Shown in pieces: positions 1 through 5,105 of a DNA stretch of 5,105 bases (positions are counted from its first letter, which is position 1; every line of letters begins with the position of its first letter). The stretch lies in the NCBI GenBank assembly GCA_900551645.1, contig URWP01000202.1, positions 1-5,105 of the forward strand, in the 5' to 3' direction. This stretch comes from an uncultured Bacteroides sp. (GTDB lineage Bacteria > Bacteroidota > Bacteroidia > Bacteroidales > Bacteroidaceae). A model generated the notes under the pieces. That model was not told the origin of the DNA, did not search any database, and saw only the letters and a program-made list of their open reading frames with translations. Made by a program: the position numbers and the translations under genes.

Positions 1-28
1 TTCCGCAAGGATGTCCGGGGCTTTTTTT
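1..28 (+). terminator. Right half of a probable intrinsic terminator of an upstream gene (cut by the window edge)
   Basis: A GC-rich tract, ATGTCCGGGGC at 11-21, stands out in AT-rich DNA and runs directly into seven Ts at 22-28. That is the form of the 3' arm and U-tract of a Rho-independent terminator. Bases 2-11 (TCC-GCAA-GGA) can close as a small stem with a GNRA tetraloop, which would be the hairpin tip. The matching left arm would have to lie just upstream and cannot be seen. If this is right, the preceding gene is on the + strand and ends here. Confidence 0.4.
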
Positions 29-86
29 ATACCCTGACAGAAAGAAGTTGCATTCATGTTCTTACGTTGATCCGTTTTTACTTCAT

Positions 87-119
87 CTGTGTAAAGTTCG
101 TTTTCTTTACAGTCCACAG
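87..119. repeat. Bulged inverted repeat upstream of the fucosidase promoter
   Basis: TGTAAAG (90-96) and CTTTACA (105-111) are perfect 7-bp inverted repeats around an 8-nt spacer. CTG (87-89) and CAG (117-119) add three outer pairs across a 5-nt bulge (112-116). The element is centred roughly 75 bp upstream of the -7 box at 177-184, so it could be a regulator site or a structure in an upstream transcript. No regulator family is recognised. The rest of 30-140 shows no further clear signal. Confidence 0.3.
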
Positions 120-176
120 CTGCCTTTTGCCAAAACATCTTTTTATTTGTATTCTGTTAAAGTGGATATTTTTATG

Positions 177-184
177 TATGTTTG
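177..184 (+). promoter_or_regulatory. Putative Bacteroides-type -7 promoter box for the fucosidase gene
   Basis: TATGTTTG matches the Bacteroidota primary sigma factor -7 consensus TAnnTTTG exactly. It lies 39 nt before the fucosidase ATG, which would give a leader of about 30 nt. No convincing -33 TTTG is seen at the usual spacing: the TTTG at 146-149 is 27 nt away, so the promoter may be weak or need an activator. Confidence 0.5.
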
Positions 185-223
185 CAGTTATAATAAAACC
201 TTATTAATAAAATAACTATTGGT

Positions 224-1549
224 ATGAAAACACGGATTATTCGTTCTTGTCAATTGATTTTTTTTAGTGCTTTTTGGGGAGTCTCATCATTATTTGCTCA
301 GAATTCAGAAAAAAGTTATGTTCCTTCTCCTGAAAACTTGCAGGCTCGTCAAGAGTTTCAGGACAGTAAGTTTGGTATTTTTCTTCACTGGGGAATTTAC
401 AGCATGTTTGGTCAGGGAGAATGGTATATGAATAATGATAATATAGATTGTCATGAATATGCTAAGGTTGCATCTGGTTTTTATCCGTCAAAATTTAATG
501 CTCAAGAATGGGTTTCGGCTATAAAGGCTGCAGGTGCCAAGTATATTTGTTTTACTTCTCGGCATCATGATGGTTTTTCTATGTTTGATACAGAATTTTC
601 AGATTATGATATTGTGGATGCTACTCCATTTCGGCGTGATATTGTGAAGGAATTAGCTGAAGAATGTCAAAAACAAGGTATTAAACTACATTTGTATTAT
701 TCTCATTTGGACTGGACACGTGAAGATTATTATCCTTTAGGAAGTACAGGTAGGGGTACGGGACGTACCGGTCATGGTGAATGGAGGACATATTATCAGT
801 TTATGAATAATCAATTGACTGAATTGTTGACACATTATGGTCCGATAGGAGCGATTTGGTTTGATGGTATGTGGGATCAGCCGGCTGATTTTGATTGGAG
901 GCTTGAAGAGCAATATAATTTGATTCATAAGCTACAACCTGCTTGCCTGATAGGGAATAATCATCATAGAACTCCTTTTTCAGGAGAAGATTTTCAAATG
1001 TTTGAGCGCGATCTTCCAGGTGAAAATAATGCCGGATTTTCTGCAGGACAAAAAGTGAGTCAACTTCCTTTAGAGATGTGTGAAACAATGAACGGCATGT
1101 GGGGGTATAGAATTAAGGATCAGAATTACAAGTCGGTAAAAGAGTTGGTTCGTCTGTTGGTACGTGCTGCTGGTAAAGGATCCAATTTATTAATGAATAT
1201 CGGTCCTCAGCCTAATGGTGAACTTCCGGCAATATCTGTGGAACGTTTAAAGGGAATGGGAGAATGGATGTCTAAATACGGAGAGACGATTTACGGAACT
1301 ACCGCAGGGTGTGTTATGAAAGCTTCTTGGGGTACTACTACAAGGAAAGGTGATATGTTATATGTTCATCTGTTGTCTGATGATATGCCACAATTTGTTA
1401 CTCTACCTTTAACAGAGAAGATTGTTTCTGCTACTTTATTTGGAACGAACAAAAAAGTGAAACTGGAAAAGATTCAGGACGGTGTAGTTTTGCATACAGC
1501 TCATTTGGAACCTTCTGTTGATTGTATTGTTGCTTTGAAACTGAAATGA
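224..1549 (+). CDS. Secreted alpha-L-fucosidase, glycoside hydrolase family 29
   Basis: The product should hydrolyse terminal alpha-L-fucose from glycans with retention of configuration (EC 3.2.1.51). Residues 1-25 form a Sec signal peptide: basic KTRIIR, a hydrophobic core, and likely cleavage after SLFA at residue 25. With no lipobox cysteine, a soluble periplasmic enzyme is inferred. The (beta/alpha)8 domain runs from about residue 35 to 355 and carries HWG (55-57), RHHDGF (113-118) and IWFDG (211-215). D214 in IWFDG is the expected catalytic nucleophile by GH29 family knowledge. The acid/base is less certain; E261, E267, E284 and E287 are candidates. NLLMNIGPQPNGELP (321-335) is a typical family stretch. 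Residues 360-441 are probably the C-terminal beta-sandwich. There is no added carbohydrate-binding module, and 441 aa is a normal length for a minimal GH29. Linkage preference (subfamily A or B) cannot be settled by eye. No susC/susD genes are visible, so it is not obviously part of a polysaccharide utilisation locus. Confidence 0.93.
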   Translation: MKTRIIRSCQLIFFSAFWGVSSLFAQNSEKSYVPSPENLQARQEFQDSKFGIFLHWGIYSMFGQGEWYMNNDNIDCHEYAKVASGFYPSKFNAQEWVSAIKAAGAKYICFTSRHHDGFSMFDTEFSDYDIVDATPFRRDIVKELAEECQKQGIKLHLYYSHLDWTREDYYPLGSTGRGTGRTGHGEWRTYYQFMNNQLTELLTHYGPIGAIWFDGMWDQPADFDWRLEEQYNLIHKLQPACLIGNNHHRTPFSGEDFQMFERDLPGENNAGFSAGQKVSQLPLEMCETMNGMWGYRIKDQNYKSVKELVRLLVRAAGKGSNLLMNIGPQPNGELPAISVERLKGMGEWMSKYGETIYGTTAGCVMKASWGTTTRKGDMLYVHLLSDDMPQFVTLPLTEKIVSATLFGTNKKVKLEKIQDGVVLHTAHLEPSVDCIVALKLK

Positions 1550-1574
1550 ATGATGTATTTTGAATTCCTTTTCT

Positions 1575-1582
1575 TACATTTG
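1575..1582 (+). promoter_or_regulatory. Putative Bacteroides-type -7 promoter box for pncB
   Basis: TACATTTG fits TAnnTTTG and lies 26 nt before the pncB ATG, in the 59-nt gap after the fucosidase stop. A -33 TTTG at proper distance is not evident. No terminator hairpin is seen in this gap, so pncB may also receive read-through from the fucosidase gene. Confidence 0.45.
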
Positions 1583-1608
1583 TATCTGTTGTATAAAAAT
1601 GAAATTTT

Positions 1609-2775
1609 ATGGTGATAAGAACAATTCTAGATACCGATTTATATAAGTTTACAACTTCGTATGCTTATATCAAGTTGTTCCCTTATGCGATGGGGACTTT
1701 TACTTTCATAGACAGAGATGATACTGAATATACAGAAGGTTTTCTGGAAGCATTGAGAAATGAAATTTATAATCTGGAGATGGTGAAGTTGACAGAAGAA
1801 GAATTGGAATATATGGCTTCTCATTGTCGTTTTTTACCGAGAGTATATTGGGAATGGCTTTCATCATTTCGTTTTGATCCAGAGAAAATAGAAGTCAGAT
1901 TAGATGAACATCAGCATCTTCAGATGAGTGTAACTGATTATCTTTATAAAGTAACGCTTTATGAGGTGCCGCTACTTGCCATTGTCTCTGAAATCAGAAA
2001 TCAGTTCCTTAATCGTATTCCAGACAAAGAGGTTTTGATTGCTAAGTTAGCAGATAAGGTGAAATTATCGAATGAGCATCAGATGCCTTTTTCTGAATTT
2101 GGTACTCGCCGCCGTTTTTCTTTTGATGTGCATAAACTGGTGGTATCATATTTAAAAGAAAATGCCCGATATTGTACAGGCACTTCTAATTGTTATCTGG
2201 CTATGAAGTATGATATGCTTCCGATGGGAACACATCCGCATGAATGGTTCATGTTTCATGGAGCTCAGTTCGGATATAAGCATGCCAATTACATGGCCTT
2301 GGAAAATTGGGTGAACGTGTATGACGGAGATTTGGGAACAGCTTTGTCTGATACATATACATCGGATTCTTTTTTATCTAATTTCAGCCGGAAGCAGGCT
2401 AAGTTGTTTGATGGAGTACGTTGTGATTCAGGGGATGAGATAGAATTTATTAATCGTTTGATTGAGCGTTACAAGGAGCTTGGTATTGATCCGACTACGA
2501 AAACTATCATCTTCAGTAATGCACTTGATTTTGAGAAGGCTTTGCAGATTTTTGAGTATTGTAAAGGGAAAATCCGTTGTTCATTCGGAATCGGAACAAA
2601 TTTGACGAATGACACAGGGTTTCCACCTGCAAACATTGTCATGAAACTTTCCCGCTGTAAGATGAATGTTAATCAGGAGTGGCGTGAATGCGTTAAATTG
2701 TCGGATGATATGGGAAAACACGTGGGAAGCACTACAGAAGTAGGTGCCTGTCTACATGAATTACGTCTGTCTTAA
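1609..2775 (+). CDS. pncB: Nicotinate phosphoribosyltransferase (NAD salvage)
   Basis: This cytoplasmic enzyme of the Preiss-Handler pathway makes nicotinate mononucleotide from nicotinate and PRPP, driven by ATP hydrolysis (EC 6.3.4.21). The N-terminus, ILDTDLYKFT (6-15), is the family's LLDxDxYK signature. FGTRRRF (164-170) and TGTSN (190-194) follow. GTHPHEWF (207-214) aligns with the GTxxHEW motif of Salmonella PncB, which makes H211 the probable phosphorylated histidine. Phosphate- and PRPP-site motifs RCDSGD (271-276), FSNALD (302-307) and FGIGTNLTND (326-335) are all present, and KLSDDMGK (363-370) lies near the C-terminus. At 388 aa it is close to the roughly 400 aa of E. coli PncB and seems intact. 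The start is chosen because ILDTDLYK lies at the expected distance from M1. An ATG at 1599 is out of frame and meets a stop at 1644-1646. A strong terminator follows the gene. Confidence 0.95.
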   Translation: MVIRTILDTDLYKFTTSYAYIKLFPYAMGTFTFIDRDDTEYTEGFLEALRNEIYNLEMVKLTEEELEYMASHCRFLPRVYWEWLSSFRFDPEKIEVRLDEHQHLQMSVTDYLYKVTLYEVPLLAIVSEIRNQFLNRIPDKEVLIAKLADKVKLSNEHQMPFSEFGTRRRFSFDVHKLVVSYLKENARYCTGTSNCYLAMKYDMLPMGTHPHEWFMFHGAQFGYKHANYMALENWVNVYDGDLGTALSDTYTSDSFLSNFSRKQAKLFDGVRCDSGDEIEFINRLIERYKELGIDPTTKTIIFSNALDFEKALQIFEYCKGKIRCSFGIGTNLTNDTGFPPANIVMKLSRCKMNVNQEWRECVKLSDDMGKHVGSTTEVGACLHELRLS

Positions 2776-2829
2776 TTTGGAAAATGAGTTTAGAATATAA
2801 TCCTTTACATATATTAGGAGGAGTTAAAG

Positions 2830-2864
2830 AAATCCGTTAGAATGTTTTGCTAACGGATTTTTTT
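2830..2864 (+). terminator. Intrinsic terminator of pncB
   Basis: AAATCCGTTAG (2830-2840) pairs perfectly over 11 bp with CTAACGGATTT (2850-2860) across a 9-nt loop. The T-run at 2858-2864 completes a Rho-independent terminator 55 nt after the pncB stop. It separates the pncB transcript from the leucine operon. Confidence 0.9.
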
Positions 2865-2900
2865 AGCTGTTTCTGTATGTAATTTGATAATATTTATATC

Positions 2901-2920
2901 TATCACTGTTTAGTGTGATA
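2901..2920. repeat. Short palindrome upstream of the leu promoter, possible operator
   Basis: TATCAC (2901-2906) and GTGATA (2915-2920) are perfect inverted halves around 8 nt. A second fold, CACT-GTTT-AGTG, nests inside. It lies about 40-60 bp upstream of the -33 element at 2959, a location suited to a DNA-binding regulator. GATAA also recurs at 2886-2890, 2917-2921 and 2937-2941. In AT-rich DNA such repeats can arise by chance. The rest of 2865-2958 shows nothing else. Confidence 0.25.
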
Positions 2921-2958
2921 AATTATAATTAAAGTCGATAAAAAAGTTTCATTTTTAT

Positions 2959-2988
2959 TTTGATGTTAGAAATTATTGTCTACCTTTG
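2959..2988 (+). promoter_or_regulatory. Promoter of the leucine operon
   Basis: TTTG at 2959-2962 (-33 element) and TACCTTTG at 2981-2988 (-7 element, consensus TAnnTTTG) are separated by 18 nt. This is the best two-part Bacteroidota promoter in the window. The expected transcription start, around 2993-2996, puts about 22 nt of RNA before the leader-peptide ATG and about 200 nt before leuA. Confidence 0.75.
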
Positions 2989-3016
2989 CAACGCAATTAG
3001 AAAATAATAGAATTAA

Positions 3017-3103
3017 ATGAATAACCTGTTTTTACATATTTTGCTATGCGGTTTGATTAATCTGCTGGAAAATCCGGTGGGAAGTGAGTCGCGTGCCTGT
3101 TAG
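3017..3103 (+). CDS. leuL: Leucine operon leader peptide (28 aa, attenuator ORF)
   Basis: This small ORF has an ATG at 3017 and a TAG at 3101-3103. Seven of its 28 codons are leucine (residues 4, 6, 9, 10, 13, 16, 17; CTG x3, TTG x2, TTA, CTA), plus two Ile (8, 14) and one Val (21). The last Leu codon ends at 3067. The tail reads ENPVGSESRAC and contains no Leu. The ORF sits just after the leu promoter, ends 22 nt before the terminator hairpin, and precedes leuA. Its role is inferred to be ribosome stalling as a sensor of charged leucyl-tRNA rather than making a working protein. It has no Shine-Dalgarno, as usual for this phylum. It matches E. coli leuL in length (28 aa) and role; the symbol is given by function and position, not proven homology. 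Confidence 0.85.
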   Translation: MNNLFLHILLCGLINLLENPVGSESRAC

Positions 3104-3142
3104 TTGTAAAAACTGTATGATATTAAGCCTTTCTCACTTCCT
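3079..3142 (+). promoter_or_regulatory. Antiterminator of the leucine attenuator
   Basis: GGAAGTGAG (3080-3088), inside the 3' part of the leader ORF, is perfectly complementary to CTCACTTCC (3133-3141). A G-U pair (3079 with 3142) extends the stem to 10 bp around a 44-nt loop. The downstream strand is the upper 5' arm plus loop of the terminator at 3125-3163, so the two folds exclude each other. With a ribosome stalled on Leu16/Leu17 (3062-3067), its leading edge should lie near 3078, leaving this strand free. A ribosome at the stop codon (3101-3103) should cover most of it. The footprint estimates are general knowledge, not measured here. No strong additional 1:2-type protector hairpin was seen. 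Confidence 0.8.
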
Positions 3143-3163
3143 TGTGTGAAAGGCTTTTTATTT
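3125..3163 (+). terminator. Attenuator terminator before leuA
   Basis: AAGCCTTTCTCAC (3125-3137) pairs with GTGTGAAAGGCTT (3144-3156): 12 pairs with one U-U mismatch (3134/3147) and a 6-nt loop TTCCTT (3138-3143). The U-tract TTTTTATTT (3155-3163) follows. It lies between the leu promoter and leuA, with no full gene before it, so it is a conditional terminator rather than a gene end. It should form when leucine is abundant. Confidence 0.9.
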
Positions 3164-3193
3164 GAGTAATGATTTATATAAAAATATAGCCCT

Positions 3194-4690
3194 ATGAGTG
3201 AAAGATTATTCATTTTTGATACTACGCTTCGTGATGGTGAGCAGGTACCTGGATGCCAGTTGAATACCGTTGAAAAGATTCAGGTGGCCAAGCAGCTGGA
3301 AGCTTTAGGAGTGGATGTAATTGAAGCAGGATTTCCGGTTTCCAGCCCGGGAGATTTCAATTCGGTAATAGAAATATCAAAGGCTGTTACGTGGCCTACC
3401 ATCTGTGCGTTGACACGAGCTGTTCAGAAAGATATCGATGTAGCTGCCGAAGCGTTAAAGTTTGCTAAGCATAAACGTATTCATACTGGTATCGGTACTT
3501 CCGATTCACACATCAAGTATAAATTCAATTCAACCCGTGAGGAAATTATTGAACGTGCAGTGGCAGCCGTGAAGTATGCCCGCCGTTATGTAGATGATGT
3601 GGAGTTTTATGCTGAAGATGCCGGACGTACAGACAATGAATATCTGGCGCGCGTAGTGGAAGCTGTAATCAAGGCAGGAGCTACGGTAGTCAATATTCCG
3701 GATACTACCGGATACTGTCTCCCCTCAGAGTATGGTGAAAAAATCAAATACTTGGTGGAGCATGTGGATGGAATTGATAAGGCTATTATTTCTACCCATT
3801 GCCATAATGATTTGGGTATGGCTACGGCTAATACTATCAGCGGTGTATTGAATGGTGCCCGTCAGGTAGAGGTGACTATCAACGGAATTGGTGAACGTGC
3901 GGGAAATACGGCGTTGGAAGAAGTTGCAATGATTCTCCGTTGTCATCATAGTATTGATATTGATACAAATATCAATACCCAGAAGATTTATCCGACCAGC
4001 CGCATGGTATCCAGTCTGATGAACATGCCTGTTCAGCCGAATAAAGCGATTGTAGGTAGAAACGCGTTTGCTCATTCTTCGGGTATTCATCAGGACGGAG
4101 TCTTGAAGAATGTACAGACTTACGAAATCATCAATCCGAAAGATGTGGGTATCGATGACAATGCCATTGTATTGACAGCCCGTAGCGGACGTGCAGCATT
4201 GAAGCATCGTTTACATATTTTGGGAGTAGAGATGGGACAGGAAAAACTGGATAAGGTATACGAAGATTTCCTGAAACTGGCCGATAAGAAAAAGGATATT
4301 ACCGACGATGATATTCTGGTATTGGCCGGTGCTGACCGCAATGTGAACCATCATATTAAATTGGAATATTTACAGGTAACGAGTGGAGTGGGTGTCCGTT
4401 CAGTAGCTAGTCTGGGACTGAACATTTCCGGAGAACATTTTGAAGCAGCTGCTACAGGCAATGGTCCGGTGGATGCAGCTATCAAGGCGGTAAAACAGAT
4501 TATCAAGCGGCAAATGACTTTGAAGGAATTTACTATTCAGGCCATAAGCAAAGGTAGCGATGATGTAGGTAAGGTACATATGCAGGTAGAATACGACGGA
4601 CAGATGTATTATGGCTTTGGTGCCAATACGGATATCATTGCGGCATCGGTAGAAGCATATATTGACTGCATCAACAAATTCAAGAAATAA
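3194..4690 (+). CDS. leuA: 2-isopropylmalate synthase
   Basis: This enzyme condenses acetyl-CoA with 2-oxoisovalerate to 2-isopropylmalate, the first committed step of leucine synthesis (EC 2.3.3.13), in the cytoplasm. The TIM-barrel domain of the DRE-TIM superfamily opens with FDTTLRDGEQ (8-17). VIEAGFPVSSPGDF (42-55), FYAEDAGRT (138-146), NIPDTTGY (167-174), THCHNDLG (201-208) and GIGERAGN (231-238) follow. D14, H202, H204 and N238 are the expected divalent-metal ligands. FAHSSGIHQDGV (292-303) and SGRAALKHR (331-339) belong to the linker subdomains. Residues from about 372 to 498 form the LeuA regulatory domain, with TGNGPVDAA (421-429), which in the family binds leucine for feedback inhibition. 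The residues match E. coli LeuA closely, but it is 498 rather than 523 aa because the C-terminal tail is shorter. The start is fixed by the motif 8 residues in. Expression is predicted to be attenuator-controlled; leuC follows 29 nt later in the same operon. Confidence 0.96.
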   Translation: MSERLFIFDTTLRDGEQVPGCQLNTVEKIQVAKQLEALGVDVIEAGFPVSSPGDFNSVIEISKAVTWPTICALTRAVQKDIDVAAEALKFAKHKRIHTGIGTSDSHIKYKFNSTREEIIERAVAAVKYARRYVDDVEFYAEDAGRTDNEYLARVVEAVIKAGATVVNIPDTTGYCLPSEYGEKIKYLVEHVDGIDKAIISTHCHNDLGMATANTISGVLNGARQVEVTINGIGERAGNTALEEVAMILRCHHSIDIDTNINTQKIYPTSRMVSSLMNMPVQPNKAIVGRNAFAHSSGIHQDGVLKNVQTYEIINPKDVGIDDNAIVLTARSGRAALKHRLHILGVEMGQEKLDKVYEDFLKLADKKKDITDDDILVLAGADRNVNHHIKLEYLQVTSGVGVRSVASLGLNISGEHFEAAATGNGPVDAAIKAVKQIIKRQMTLKEFTIQAISKGSDDVGKVHMQVEYDGQMYYGFGANTDIIAASVEAYIDCINKFKK

Positions 4691-4719
4691 CAATAAACGA
4701 GATAAAACCAACGTAAAAA

Positions 4720-5105
4720 ATGGCTAATACTTTATTTGATAAAATATGGGATGCACATGTTGTGCAGAAGGTGGAGGAAGGTCCTACCCAGTTGTATATC
4801 GACCGTCTCTATTGCCATGAGGTAACTAGTCCGCAGGCTTTTGCCGGTATGCGTGCACGAGGATTGAAGTGTTTCCGTCCGGAACGTATTTACTGTATGC
4901 CGGATCATAATACACCGACTCACGACCAGGACAAACCGATTGAAGATCCGGTATCAAAGACACAGGTAGATACTTTGGCGAAGAATGCCGCTGATTTCGG
5001 ACTGACTCATTTTGGAATGATGAACAAGAAGAATGGTATCATTCATGTGGTCGGTCCGGAAAGAGGATTGACATTACCGGGAATGACCATTGTTTGTGGT
5101 GACTC
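4720..5105 (+). CDS. leuC: 3-isopropylmalate dehydratase large subunit, 5' part (runs off the window)
   Basis: LeuC pairs with LeuD to form isopropylmalate isomerase, a [4Fe-4S] aconitase-family enzyme converting 2- to 3-isopropylmalate (EC 4.2.1.33), the step after LeuA. Only the first 128 codons are in the window; no stop is reached. MANTLFDKIWDAHVV (1-15) matches the E. coli LeuC start MAKTLYEKLFDAHVV in length and pattern. YIDR (26-29), HEVTSPQAF (33-41), DHN (62-64), IHVVGPERG (108-116) and LPGMTIVCGD (119-128) are family motifs. The last is normally followed by SHT. The three cluster-binding cysteines lie further downstream, outside the window. The ATG has an A-rich stretch before it and no Shine-Dalgarno. 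It is 29 nt after leuA with no terminator between them, so the two are co-transcribed. leuD, leuB and perhaps a second leuA-like gene are expected beyond the right edge, by analogy with other Bacteroides. Confidence 0.95.
   Translation, partial: MANTLFDKIWDAHVVQKVEEGPTQLYIDRLYCHEVTSPQAFAGMRARGLKCFRPERIYCMPDHNTPTHDQDKPIEDPVSKTQVDTLAKNAADFGLTHFGMMNKKNGIIHVVGPERGLTLPGMTIVCGD

Noticed and set aside
737..1088. Two minus-strand open frames inside the fucosidase gene
   Set aside because: They overlap strongly supported GH29 coding sequence, including the catalytic IWFDG region, and their translations look like nothing coherent.
1599..1646. ATG at 1599 as an alternative pncB start or a regulatory upstream ORF
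   Set aside because: It is out of frame with pncB and ends after 15 codons. The N-terminal family motif fits the ATG at 1609, and no pairing or special codon content suggests regulation.
1639..1824. Minus-strand open frame inside pncB
   Set aside because: It is a shadow of a well-supported coding frame.
2816..2844. AGGAGGAG as a Shine-Dalgarno for an ATG at 2842
   Set aside because: The ORF it would serve is only three codons long and lies in the terminator loop; Bacteroidota rarely use such sites.
3079..3163. A T-box or metabolite riboswitch in front of leuA
   Set aside because: No T-box consensus or specifier-loop layout is seen, the leader is short, and the Leu-rich ORF with alternative hairpins explains the region better.
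3725..4711. Three minus-strand open frames within leuA
   Set aside because: They lie opposite a coding frame with complete LeuA motifs and have no promoter of their own.
4732..4923. Minus-strand open frame opposite leuC
   Set aside because: The + strand frame from 4720 matches LeuC throughout, so this is a shadow.
1..5105. CRISPR arrays, insertion sequences, tRNA or rRNA genes, phage or defence genes
   Set aside because: No direct repeat series, transposase motifs, cloverleaf-like sequence or defence domains were found on either strand.

Overview
The window looks like chromosomal DNA from a Bacteroidales gut bacterium (Bacteroides or a close relative). The evidence is an AT-rich sequence, starts without Shine-Dalgarno sites, TAnnTTTG boxes of the Bacteroidota -7 type ahead of three transcription units, and a secreted GH29 fucosidase beside housekeeping genes. 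This assignment is inferred from signals and protein style; no database was searched.

Layout, all genes on the + strand. Positions 1-223 are intergenic: they start with what looks like the right half of an upstream gene's terminator, then an imperfect inverted repeat, then a TAnnTTTG promoter. Positions 224-1549 encode an exported GH29 alpha-L-fucosidase. A short gap carries a second TAnnTTTG box. Positions 1609-2775 encode nicotinate phosphoribosyltransferase (pncB), closed by a strong intrinsic terminator at 2830-2864. Positions 2865-3193 form the control region of a leucine operon. Positions 3194-4690 encode 2-isopropylmalate synthase (leuA), and 4720 to the right edge encodes the first 128 residues of the 3-isopropylmalate dehydratase large subunit (leuC).

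The most interesting part is 2959-3163, ahead of leuA. It holds a good Bacteroides-type promoter, an unlisted 28-codon ORF with seven leucine codons (3017-3103), and an intrinsic terminator (3125-3163). The 5' arm and loop of that terminator are perfectly complementary over 9 bp to the end of the small ORF. This is the full architecture of a ribosome-mediated transcription attenuator. When charged leucyl-tRNA is scarce, the ribosome should stall on the Leu codons and leave 3079-3088 free to form the antiterminator, so leuA and leuC are transcribed. When leucine is plentiful, the ribosome should reach the stop codon, mask that strand and let the terminator form.

The genes fall into three units: fucose release in the periplasm, salvage of nicotinate into NAD, and leucine synthesis. 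Only leuA and leuC are clearly in one pathway and one operon. The fucosidase and pncB are neighbours without an obvious functional link.
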